Origin: Hyphomicrobiales bacterium | GTDB lineage: Bacteria; Pseudomonadota; Alphaproteobacteria; Rhizobiales; Aestuariivirgaceae | DNA length: 64,000 bases | Reading direction: 5' to 3' | Assembly: GCA_016710435.1 (NCBI GenBank) | Contig: JADJVV010000001.1 | Coordinates: 1,882,501 to 1,946,500 of the forward strand | In this document: positions 26,745 to 33,996 of the stretch, piece after piece | Layout of the letters: every line of letters starts with the position of its first letter | How positions within the stretch are numbered: position 1 is the first letter of the stretch | Translations under genes and position numbers: made by a program | The notes under the pieces: generated by a model | Database searches by the model: none | Seen by the model: the letters and a program-made list of their open reading frames with translations, nothing else | What the model was told of the DNA's origin: nothing

Positions 26745-27884
26745 TTAGCCCTGATTGGTGATCGGCCCCGGCTTTGAAACCTGCTTCATCAGGTCGTCAT
26801 TCCATTCGCCTTCCACCATCACGTGGCCCGTGGCGCCCAGCATCACGGCTTCGATGAGGTTGTGGTTGACGTAGGCGTAAATGCCAGGCTGGCGGAAGGT
26901 ATAGACCATGGCGCCGGCCGAGCCGCCGCGGATGAACCACGTTTCCAGGTTCGTATCGGGGACATCGTTGAATGAGCCGCCTTCCCAGACCAGATCGCCG
27001 TGGCCGCCAATGAGATGAGGGCGCGAGTCGCGGTTGGCTTGCGAATGGATGAAGAGCACCGTCTCGCCAACCTTGGCCGTGAGGGCATGATCACCCGTCA
27101 AGGCACCCTTGGCACCGTTGAAGACAACATGCGTGGGCGTCAGCGTGCGCATGACATCCAGTGCATCCGACATGTTTTCGCCAGCAGACTCGTACTTCTT
27201 GAAGTTGCCCTGGTCGTCGCGGGGGATGTAGTAGTCCTGCTCGCCGACGTAGTAGACACGATCATACTTGACCGCCTTGCCCTTGCCATCCTTGAGGCCG
27301 TCGCGTGGCAGCACCATCACGGCACCGTTCATGCCATGCACCACATGGTAAGGGATCATGATGTCGCCGGGGGCGCAGTGATAGATGAACACGCCGGGCT
27401 TGATGGCCTTCCAGCGCAACACGACCTGCTCTCCGGGGACAATCTTCGTCAGGGCACCGCCGCCAAGTGCGCCGGTTGCGGCATGGAAGTCGATGTTGTG
27501 TTCCATGATGTTGTTGGGAAGGTTCTGCAGCGTCACTTCCACATAGTCGCCCTCGTGGGCAACAATCATCGGGCCGGGAACACTGCCGCCATAGGCGAGG
27601 GCCCAGACTTCGGTGCCCTCGTCGTCGATGACCATTTTCTTTTCCTCGATGGTCAACGTGACTTCGATGACCTTGGGGCCGCCAGTTGCCACCTGCTCAT
27701 GCTCGGGCAGGAAGGGAGGCGCCACGAGCTTCTGCTTCACGCGGGGAAGTTTGGCGATATCGGCCTCTTCCTCCGCTGAAGCGGGAGCGGAGACGAGCGA
27801 TGCCGCCGCCGCGGTGGCCGTCGCCGCCACCAGAAGATTGCGGCGGGTGAGGTGGGGGGCGAGTGTTTTGGAAAGAATAGACAT
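26745..27884 (-). CDS. nirK: Copper-containing nitrite reductase
   Basis: 379-residue periplasmic enzyme reducing nitrite to nitric oxide. A Tat signal (TRRNLLVAATATAAAA) precedes two cupredoxin domains. Type 1 copper ligands are His129, Cys170, His180 and Met185; type 2 ligands are His134, His169 and a C-terminal His (probably in VNHNLIEAV). The HCAPGD spacing (Cys+10 to His) is as in Rhodobacter-type NirK. ATG at 27884 is the start that opens the Tat signal. It is the middle gene of cupredoxin-nirK-nirV, driven by the promoter with FNR and NsrR sites upstream of the cupredoxin. Electrons probably come from the neighbouring cupredoxin or cytochrome c. Confidence 0.96.
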   Translation of the reverse strand: MSILSKTLAPHLTRRNLLVAATATAAAASLVSAPASAEEEADIAKLPRVKQKLVAPPFLPEHEQVATGGPKVIEVTLTIEEKKMVIDDEGTEVWALAYGGSVPGPMIVAHEGDYVEVTLQNLPNNIMEHNIDFHAATGALGGGALTKIVPGEQVVLRWKAIKPGVFIYHCAPGDIMIPYHVVHGMNGAVMVLPRDGLKDGKGKAVKYDRVYYVGEQDYYIPRDDQGNFKKYESAGENMSDALDVMRTLTPTHVVFNGAKGALTGDHALTAKVGETVLFIHSQANRDSRPHLIGGHGDLVWEGGSFNDVPDTNLETWFIRGGSAGAMVYTFRQPGIYAYVNHNLIEAVMLGATGHVMVEGEWNDDLMKQVSKPGPITNQG

Positions 27885-27925
27885 GATGTTACCTTTTGCC
27901 GGAAAGTTGCCTGTTGCCTGGATCG

Positions 27926-28405
27926 TCATTCAACGCTGATGACGGTCCACATGCCCGCCATGTAGTGTCCGGCGATGTTGCAGTAGAGCAGGTACTTGCC
28001 AGGATCGAGATTGAGGGTGATCGAGGCGGAGGAGTTGGGCTTGATCTCGTTGATCGAGCCGAGCGTGAGAAGCTGCTCGGCATCAACCTTGTTGCGGCTC
28101 TCGTCGTAGGGCAGGATTTCTTCGCCGCTGTTGATCTGCGCGACGATCACTTCATGCACGATGCCTGAGGCGAGGTTCGTGACATTGAGTGTCACGGCGC
28201 CGCGTTTGGCCGTCTTCGGGTTGGCATTGACGGCCATCTTGGCCTTCGACATGTCGGCGTGCATGCCCATGCCAAGGCGCAGGCCGCTCGAGTCGGCGGC
28301 ACCGGTCTTGTCGATCAGCGTCACGCGCACAAGCGAGTCTGCCTGGGCAGAACCGGCGAGGACCGCAGTACCGAACGCCATTGCGAGTAGATGTTTCATC
28401 GTCAT
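27926..28405 (-). CDS. Plastocyanin/azurin-type cupredoxin, probable NirK electron donor
   Basis: 159 residues with a Sec signal (to about SAQA). The C-terminal cupredoxin fold has His in SGIVHEVIV and the Cys/His/Met set in CNIAGHYMAGM, a complete type 1 copper site. AAGGAG lies 8 nt before ATG 28405. First gene of the nirK operon. The protein is longer and more Met-rich than pseudoazurin and looks closer to sulfocyanin-like proteins, so its redox potential may differ. Donation of electrons to NirK is inferred from the linkage. Confidence 0.85.
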   Translation of the reverse strand: MTMKHLLAMAFGTAVLAGSAQADSLVRVTLIDKTGAADSSGLRLGMGMHADMSKAKMAVNANPKTAKRGAVTLNVTNLASGIVHEVIVAQINSGEEILPYDESRNKVDAEQLLTLGSINEIKPNSSASITLNLDPGKYLLYCNIAGHYMAGMWTVISVE

Positions 28406-28421
28406 GGGCTGTGCTCCTTTA

Positions 28422-28444
28422 AATATTCATCTTGGATGCATCTT
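28422..28444. promoter_or_regulatory. Putative NsrR binding site in the nirK operon promoter
   Basis: Two 11-bp halves, AATATTCATCT and GGATGCATCTT, flank a central T. The halves agree at 8 of 11 positions when one is inverted, and they match the AAGATGCAT-type NsrR consensus. The site covers the transcript start predicted from the FNR box, a classical repression position, and lies next to the nsrR gene. Confidence 0.65.
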
Positions 28445-28468
28445 TGGCACCGGAAGCCGCTGCCCGCC

Positions 28469-28482
28469 TTGATCATGATCAA
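28469..28482. promoter_or_regulatory. Perfect FNR/NnrR-type box
   Basis: TTGATCATGATCAA is an exact TTGAT-N4-ATCAA dyad. Its centre is 70 nt upstream of the cupredoxin start. With the usual -41.5 placement it predicts a minus-strand start near 28434 inside the NsrR-like site. Expected activator: an FNR, FixK or NnrR homologue, none of which is in this window. Confidence 0.8.
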
Positions 28483-28530
28483 GGACCCTGCAGCAATTTG
28501 GAGGGAAATTGCCGTACCAGATGAAATGTC

Positions 28531-28980
28531 ATGAGACTCACAACCTTTAGTGACTACGCCCTGCGGCTTCTCATCCTCTGCGCCGACAAGGTGGAAGGGC
28601 AGGTGACGATTGCCGAGGCGGCCGAGGCCTACCGTATCTCCAAAAACCACCTCATGAAGGTTGCAAATGAACTTGTTCGCGCTGGATTTTTGTCCTCCAC
28701 GCGCGGTCGGGGCGGCGGCCTTCGTCTGGCCAGGCCTGCGGATCAGATCCGGATTGGCGCCGTGATCCGCCATATCGAAGGCAATTCAGGCCTTGTGGAA
28801 TGCATGACCGATAAGAATGACTGTGTGATCACTTCTGCCTGCAAGATCAAGGGCCTGTTGGCAAGCGCCCTGCAGGATTTCTACCAGAAGCTTGATTCGG
28901 AGACCCTTGCCGATCTGGCGAGCGGTTCCACATCCCTCAGGCCAGCTCTCGCACCGGCCAAAAAGAAAAAGGCGGGATAA
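28531..28980 (+). CDS. nsrR: Rrf2-family nitric-oxide-sensing repressor
   Basis: 149 residues. The N-terminus MRLTTFSDYALRLLI and the HTH with AYRISKNHLMKVANEL and GRGGGLRLA are typical of NsrR. Three cysteines at ECMTDKNDC and ITSAC bind the NO-sensitive iron-sulfur cluster. When the cluster is nitrosylated the repressor releases its targets. Divergent from cupredoxin-nirK-nirV, with a matching NsrR-like site in the intergenic DNA. The C-terminus ends in a Lys-rich tail. Confidence 0.9.
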   Translation: MRLTTFSDYALRLLILCADKVEGQVTIAEAAEAYRISKNHLMKVANELVRAGFLSSTRGRGGGLRLARPADQIRIGAVIRHIEGNSGLVECMTDKNDCVITSACKIKGLLASALQDFYQKLDSETLADLASGSTSLRPALAPAKKKKAG

Positions 28981-28991
28981 ATCCCGCCTTT
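28968..28991. terminator. Terminator shared by nsrR and asd
   Basis: AAAGGCGGGA-TAAA-TCCCGCCTTT, 10-bp perfect stem; the nsrR stop codon lies in the loop. On the minus strand it is followed by TTTTTCTTTTT, so it is a strong terminator for asd and at least a hairpin for nsrR. Confidence 0.8.
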
Positions 28992-29013
28992 GTGCGTGTG
29001 TCTTGGGCGGCGA

Positions 29014-30051
29014 TCACGCGGCCTTCTTCATCAGCCCGCGATTGATGATCGATTCTGCGATCTGCACGGCATTGAGGGCAGCACCTTTGCGCAGGTTGTC
29101 GGAAACGACCCACATGTTGAGGCCGTTGTCGATGGTCTGGTCCTCACGGATGCGCGAGATGAAGGTGGCGAAGTCGCCCACGCATTCAACCGGCGTCACG
29201 TAGCCGCCGTTCTCGCGCTTGTCGACGACCATGCAGCCCGGCGCCTCGCGCAGCATCTCGCGCGCTTCATCCGCCGTGATAGGCTTTTCAAATTCGATGT
29301 TCAGCGCTTCGGAGTGACCCACGAAAACCGGCACGCGAACGCATGTGGCCGTCACCTTGATCTTCGGATCAAGGATCTTCTTGGTCTCGGCCGACATCTT
29401 CCATTCCTCCTTCGTGTCGCCGGAATCGAGGAACACGTCGATGTGGGGAATGACGTTGAAGGCAATCTGCTTGGTGAACTTCTTGGGCTCCGGCGCGTCG
29501 GTGACAAAGATGCCCTTGGTCTGGTTCCACAACTCGTCCAGGCCTTCCTTCCCGGCACCCGATACCGACTGGTAGGTCGAGACCACCACGCGCTTGATCA
29601 CGGCCGCATCATGCAGCGGCTTCAGCGCCACCACCATCTGCGCCGTGGAGCAGTTGGGATTGGCGATGATGTTCTTGCGGTTGGGGTTGGCCATGTAGGC
29701 ATTCAGCACATGGGCATTCACTTCCGGCACGATCAGCGGGCAGTCCTGGTCGTAGCGCCAGCACGACGAGTTATCGATGACGATGCAGCCCATGGCGCCG
29801 ATCCTCGGCGACCATTCCTTCGACACCGAAGACCCCGCCGACATGACGCAGAAATCCATCCTCGAAAAATCGAAGGTTTCGAGATCCTTGCACTTGAGCG
29901 TCTTGTCGCCGTAGCTCACCTCGACGCCGATCGATTTGCGCGAGGCGAGTGCATGCACTTCATCCGCGGGAAACTGGCGCTCGGCGAGGATGTTCAGCAT
30001 TTCGCGGCCCACGTTGCCTGTGGCACCGACGACTGCAATCTTGTAACCCAT
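29014..30051 (-). CDS. asd: Aspartate-semialdehyde dehydrogenase
   Basis: 345-residue NADPH-dependent enzyme making aspartate semialdehyde from aspartyl phosphate, the branch to lysine/DAP, threonine and methionine. VVGATGNVGREML near residue 8 is the NADP motif; NPNCSTAQMV carries the catalytic Cys; GAGKEG and the later HSEALNIEF are family blocks. ATG at 30051 (MGYKIAVVGATG) is chosen; the longer frame upstream has no conserved sequence. Monocistronic with its own terminator. Confidence 0.96.
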   Translation of the reverse strand: MGYKIAVVGATGNVGREMLNILAERQFPADEVHALASRKSIGVEVSYGDKTLKCKDLETFDFSRMDFCVMSAGSSVSKEWSPRIGAMGCIVIDNSSCWRYDQDCPLIVPEVNAHVLNAYMANPNRKNIIANPNCSTAQMVVALKPLHDAAVIKRVVVSTYQSVSGAGKEGLDELWNQTKGIFVTDAPEPKKFTKQIAFNVIPHIDVFLDSGDTKEEWKMSAETKKILDPKIKVTATCVRVPVFVGHSEALNIEFEKPITADEAREMLREAPGCMVVDKRENGGYVTPVECVGDFATFISRIREDQTIDNGLNMWVVSDNLRKGAALNAVQIAESIINRGLMKKAA

Positions 30052-30284
30052 GGGGGAACTCCTGAGGATTTCTTCTCTGTGGCTCCCCGCAGGACCCTTG
30101 CGGACCCGGCTTGCCAAAAGGCATCGCCGCCACCCCTCGCGGGGGATGGGGCCCGAGGGATGACGTCAAACCGTTTTGGTTTTCGTCGCAAAGAACATGG
30201 GCAGCCTCATAGGCAGGGGGAAAGGCCCTGTCAACCAAGGGAAAACACCCCTGTGCCGCACCCGCCCGGCCACCTGAAAAGGGG

Positions 30285-30313
30285 TTGGCAGCCCGTCCAA
30301 CCTCCGCTATGAG
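30285..30313 (+). promoter_or_regulatory. tRNA-Ser promoter
   Basis: TTGGCA, 17-nt spacer, TATGAG, predicting a start about 25 nt before the mature tRNA. A good sigma-70 match for a stable RNA gene. The rest of 30052-30284 has no gene. Confidence 0.65.
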
Positions 30314-30344
30314 CGCCCACGACCACGGGAAACACCCGTTCTGC

Positions 30345-30434
30345 GGAGAGGTGGCAGAGTGGTCGATCGCGTCGCACTCGAAATGCGAAGTACTCGCAAG
30401 GGTACCGGGGGTTCGAATCCCTCCCTCTCCGCCA
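30345..30434 (+). tRNA. tRNA-Ser (anticodon CGA)
   Basis: 90-nt class II tRNA: acceptor GGAGAGG pairs with CCTCTCC, the anticodon stem TCGCA/TGCGA frames the loop CTCGAAA (anticodon CGA), there is a long variable arm, the T-loop is GTTCGAAT, and the 3' CCA is encoded. Reads UCG codons. No second copy of its 3' end is seen in the window, so there is no evidence here for an integrated element using it as an attachment site. Confidence 0.95.
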
Positions 30435-30884
30435 TACTTTCCTTCAGAGACAGCCGCCATCTTCCGCCAATGACCGCAATATGTGGCGGTTCATAAGGTT
30501 CTGCCATCGTTGCGTTCGCGGGCGTCCACTGGGGGTCTGATTTGGGCCTTTTGGGGTCCGGAGATGGCACAGGCCAATGGCAGCACAAACCCGGCGAGGT
30601 GACGGCCTTGCAGGTCCAGCAAACAAATACGCCCCCCGACACGTCAGGCGGCAATGATGGTGGCGCTTGATGTGGACGCTGGAGGCGAGGACCTAAGCGC
30701 TTGCGGGCCGCAAATCATTGGCGCCGAAAATACGTATCGGCCATTCCAATGCACGCTGCAGTACATGTTGCAAATGCAGCACTCTGCGCAACCAACGTTT
30801 GTCGGGGGCACTAATCCGCTTCCCCGGCCAACTTTTGCCGTCATACATTTACCGGCGACAGACCAAAACGAATCTGGGAGATGA
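30435..30884. other. 450-bp gene-poor, lower-GC interval after tRNA-Ser
   Basis: No convincing gene on either strand; short frames here lack a ribosome-binding site and recognisable protein features. A weak dyad (ACCGC...GCGGT, 30473-30490) and GCTGCA/TGCAGC repeats around 30750-30785 are present. Base composition falls relative to neighbours and stays lower through the next gene. It may hold the promoter of the following gene or be the remains of an insertion at the tRNA. Confidence 0.4.
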
Positions 30885-32027
30885 ATGATGAATGAAGCGC
30901 TTCTGGCGGTACATCGCAGTGCATGCTCGGTTCTTGCAGTTCGGCTTCTGGTGACCACCGCCTTGACGATGGCGATTGGGAGCGTCGCCGCGAACGCTGC
31001 AAATCTCACATCTGAGCAGCGGGCGCTCGTCGCCAAGTACAATATCAGCGAAGCTGATCAGGTGAAGCTGTTTGGCGCTGTTGAAGTCGCAGCAGCGCCA
31101 GGCAGTTCTGAGGCGGGGGCACAATCTCATGCCGATCCGTCTGGGGCCGCCGAGGGTGCAACCGGCCTTTTGGCAGGGACCTATGTTTGGGTCGGTGCCG
31201 ATACTTACAAATCACTCGGTGACAGACTTACCAATATTAATGGCGGCACGGGCTCACTCACCGGCAGCTTTGGTGGCGTGGCCGGAGTCAACTCGGGCTT
31301 TACACTCGGAGATTCGGATTTTGGTTTCCAGGCAGGCGCGAGCTACGGAATCTATGACTGGAAAGGCCGCCTTCGCATCGTTCCGGATGCAACCAATCCG
31401 GAAGAGCAGTTGTACTACACGGCCGGCGTCTACAAGCGGGGCAACTTGTCTTCGCCTGATCCGTCCATCGTAGACCGCATCAATTTCGGTGTCGTCTATG
31501 ACGGCATGGTGGCCAAGCGCTGGGGCATCAACGCAAATGATATCGAGCTTGCGCAGGTCCGGGCCTCTATTGGTTATGCGCTGACAAATTCGACCGAAGT
31601 TGGTGTCTGGGGAGCGACAGGCGTCAATCACGACATGGCGGCAGTCACGGTGGCAGGTGCTCCCGGCCTTCTCACCAGGATTCAAGCGGCAACGCACGCC
31701 AATGCCTACCTCAAGCACAACTTTGATTTTGGCGGCGAGCTCACGGGCTATGTCGGCATGTTCGATGGTGATGATATCGGCAAGTGGCAGGTCGGGGCGG
31801 CGGGCAAAGTGCCTCTGAATGATTACCTGTCGATGTCCGCCACTGCCAACTATGTTGTGCCGGACGCGCCCGATGGTCCGGTCGGATCGGGCAGGGAACA
31901 GTTCGATGCATCTGTAGGTATTGCCTATCATTTTGGTGGCAACGCGGCGAGTTCGACAGTCGCTGGCAACAGGCGCCTGCCTTTGCTTGACGTGGGCAGC
32001 AACCGGACGTTCCTTGTCACAGACTGA
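30885..32027 (+). CDS. Exported beta-barrel-like protein of unknown function
   Basis: 380 residues. A long signal peptide (cleavage near ANAANL) is followed by an acidic linker and a region of alternating short strands rich in Gly, Tyr and Phe (VWVGADTYKSL, GFQAGASYGIYDW, SATANYVVP, DASVGIAYHFGG), as in outer-membrane barrels. It does not, however, end in the usual aromatic C-terminal residue. GGGAG lies 4-7 nt before two consecutive ATGs; the first is used. GC content is visibly lower than flanking genes (parts near 45-57%), suggesting acquisition. No family recognised with confidence. Confidence 0.6.
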   Translation: MMNEALLAVHRSACSVLAVRLLVTTALTMAIGSVAANAANLTSEQRALVAKYNISEADQVKLFGAVEVAAAPGSSEAGAQSHADPSGAAEGATGLLAGTYVWVGADTYKSLGDRLTNINGGTGSLTGSFGGVAGVNSGFTLGDSDFGFQAGASYGIYDWKGRLRIVPDATNPEEQLYYTAGVYKRGNLSSPDPSIVDRINFGVVYDGMVAKRWGINANDIELAQVRASIGYALTNSTEVGVWGATGVNHDMAAVTVAGAPGLLTRIQAATHANAYLKHNFDFGGELTGYVGMFDGDDIGKWQVGAAGKVPLNDYLSMSATANYVVPDAPDGPVGSGREQFDASVGIAYHFGGNAASSTVAGNRRLPLLDVGSNRTFLVTD

Positions 32028-32084
32028 TGCGTATTGTTGTGTCTGAATGTAATTGATCACACTCCGTCTGGTCATGGTAGCCGC

Positions 32085-32738
32085 ATGGTTCGGAATGACG
32101 CCTCATTGAATGATCTGGCGACGGTGGCTTTCATCGATCTGGCGGGCTTCAGCGCCATCACGGGCGTATTTGGCGATCACGCCGCTGTTGCCATGCTTCA
32201 ACACTTCGAAGGACTGGTGGCCGAAGCCCTCAAGTCACACGCGCCACCGATCAAATGGATTGGTGACGAGGTGATGCTGTCCTTTCCGGATCCGAAGACG
32301 GCAATCCGTGCCCTCGGGCTGCTCCTCCCCGCCTGCCGCCAGGACCCGCGATTGCCACTGACAAGAACGAGCCTGCATCATGGCCCCGTTGTGCGGCGCG
32401 GAGGCGACCTCTTTGGTTCGACCGTCAACATCGCGGCACGGATCGCCGCCTTGGCCAAGCCCGGACAGTTGATCGCAACCCGTCCCGTGGCGGAGGCGGC
32501 GGTGCAGGAAGGGATCACCCTCAGGGATCTTGGTGAGACATCACTCCGCTCATTTCCCGACAAGATGCGCCTCTACGAGATTTCCCTGTCGCAAACAGCG
32601 GACCCCGCATGGATTGATCCCGTCTGCAAGATGCACGCACCATACGAGAGCTATCAACGCGCCGCACCCAGTGGGCCGTGGTTCTGTTCGAAGCAATGTG
32701 AAGAGGCATTCCTCCGTTCTCCCGAAACCTACACATAG
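32085..32738 (+). CDS. Class III nucleotidyl cyclase fused to a C-terminal YHS domain
   Basis: 217 residues. Residues 10-170 are a class III adenylate/guanylate cyclase catalytic domain with metal-binding Asp18 (FIDLAGF) and Asp61 (WIGDEVML), Lys57, and the transition-state Asn115/Arg119 in STVNIAARI. Residues 172-214 form a YHS domain (DPVCKM, WFCSKQCEEAF) with Cys181, Cys201 and Cys205, a metal-binding module known from copper ATPases and monooxygenases. Cytosolic, no membrane span. The start is uncertain; in-frame non-ATG starts exist upstream. Suggests cyclic nucleotide synthesis tuned by metal or redox state, an inference. No receptor or effector gene is adjacent. Confidence 0.8.
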   Translation: MVRNDASLNDLATVAFIDLAGFSAITGVFGDHAAVAMLQHFEGLVAEALKSHAPPIKWIGDEVMLSFPDPKTAIRALGLLLPACRQDPRLPLTRTSLHHGPVVRRGGDLFGSTVNIAARIAALAKPGQLIATRPVAEAAVQEGITLRDLGETSLRSFPDKMRLYEISLSQTADPAWIDPVCKMHAPYESYQRAAPSGPWFCSKQCEEAFLRSPETYT

Positions 32739-32750
32739 CCGTGCGCTGCT

Positions 32751-33638
32751 TCAGCGCAACGTGCACACCGTCCTGAGCGCCTCGCGCAGCCAGCGATGGG
32801 CGAGATCGCCGTTCATGCGCGGATGCCAGAGCAAGGAAATGTGAAAAGGCCTGAGCCGGACCGGCAGGTTGACCTCCTGCATTCCCGCTCGAAGTCCTTC
32901 CGTGTGCCGGGCCGGCACCGTGGCGATGAGATCGGAATTCCGCGCCAACGCCAGCGCAGCGGAGAACCCGTTGACCACCGTGGCAATGCGGCGCTGCACA
33001 CCCATCTGCTGGAACGCCGCTTCGATGTCGTCATCCTGCAATCCCCGGCGCGCCACCACCACATGCTGTCCCTCGGACAGAAGCCGCGCACGCATGCGTG
33101 TGGAGGCAAGAGGATGCCCCTTCCGCACGGCGGCAATCCAGTGATCGTGAAAGAGGGGCCGCGTGATCAGTTCTGGCGCAGTCTTCTTGTCGACGACACC
33201 GGTCTCGAAATCGGCCTCGCCCTGCCGCAAGGGCGCGCTGTCCTTGTCGAGCTTGGTCACAAACTGCAGGGTGATGCCGGGCGCCTCGGTGGCAATCCGT
33301 GTGAGCAGCTTTGGCCCGAAGGTTTCGACGAAGCCCTCGCTGCAACGGAGGATGAATCGGCGCGAAACGCGTGACACATCCAGTTTCTCCGCTGGCCGCA
33401 GCAGGGCGTTGGCGCTGTCGACGAGGGCGGCAACCTCATCTCGCATCTGGGTGGCGCGGGGCGTGGGCACCAGGCGGCGTCCGGCCCTTACGAGCAGTGG
33501 GTCGCCGGTCACCTCGCGCAACCGTGTCAGCGCGCGGCTCATCGCCGAAGAACTGAGTTTGAGTCGCCGGGCCGCGCCCGCCACACTGTTTTCCGCGAGC
33601 AATACGTTGAGTGTTGCAAGGAGGTTGAGATCCGTCAT
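32751..33638 (-). CDS. LysR-family transcriptional regulator
   Basis: 295-residue LTTR with the HTH in residues 1-60 (DLNLLATLNVLLAENSVAGA, LKLSSSAMSRALTRLRE) and an effector-binding domain after it. ATG at 33638 (MTDLNLL) is preferred to a longer frame because it sits at the family start and follows a GGGAG box. Divergent from the DUF2798-MFS operon, which it probably controls; a GCA-N9-TGC element at 33670-33684 in the intergenic DNA is a weak operator candidate. Confidence 0.85.
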   Translation of the reverse strand: MTDLNLLATLNVLLAENSVAGAARRLKLSSSAMSRALTRLREVTGDPLLVRAGRRLVPTPRATQMRDEVAALVDSANALLRPAEKLDVSRVSRRFILRCSEGFVETFGPKLLTRIATEAPGITLQFVTKLDKDSAPLRQGEADFETGVVDKKTAPELITRPLFHDHWIAAVRKGHPLASTRMRARLLSEGQHVVVARRGLQDDDIEAAFQQMGVQRRIATVVNGFSAALALARNSDLIATVPARHTEGLRAGMQEVNLPVRLRPFHISLLWHPRMNGDLAHRWLREALRTVCTLR

Positions 33639-33753
33639 CGGAGGCTCCCTTTCAGACAGGGCGTTCAACGCAACTATTAAATGCAAAACGTGCGTCTTCC
33701 GCAAGTATCTTCAGGGGGCTAGCTGAGGGGCATCATCAAGAAGGAGTTGAAAG

Positions 33754-33996
33754 ATGTCACCCCGTTATGCCCCCGTCCTGTTCGGTTTCGTCCTGTCCGC
33801 ACTCATGTCCCTGATCGTCTCCGGCATTGCGACCTTGAGGAACGCCGGCCTTGCGGATGATTTCGGCAGCATGTGGATCAGCGCCTGGCTGCCGTCGTGG
33901 CTCATCGCATTCCCCACGGTTCTGCTCGTCGCGCCGCTGGCACGGCGCTTTGTCGGATTGTTCGTGAAGGCACCAGCGCCGCAGGTGCGGGGATGA
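33754..33996 (+). CDS. DUF2798 small membrane protein
   Basis: 80 residues with two transmembrane segments (about residues 8-28 and 44-66) and the sequence features of DUF2798 (VLFGFVLSALMSLIVSGIATL, WLIAFPTVLLVAP). Such proteins often accompany LysR regulators and exporters; the function is unknown. The stop overlaps the MFS start (ATGA), so both are co-translated. AAGGAG precedes the ATG. Confidence 0.8.
   Translation: MSPRYAPVLFGFVLSALMSLIVSGIATLRNAGLADDFGSMWISAWLPSWLIAFPTVLLVAPLARRFVGLFVKAPAPQVRG

Noticed and set aside
30345..30434. tRNA-Ser as attachment site of an integrated element
   Set aside because: No integrase gene and no second copy of the tRNA 3' end were found in the window.
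30654..30884. 76-residue frame just before the barrel-like protein gene
   Set aside because: No Shine-Dalgarno, no signal or domain, and it abuts the next start; more likely promoter DNA.
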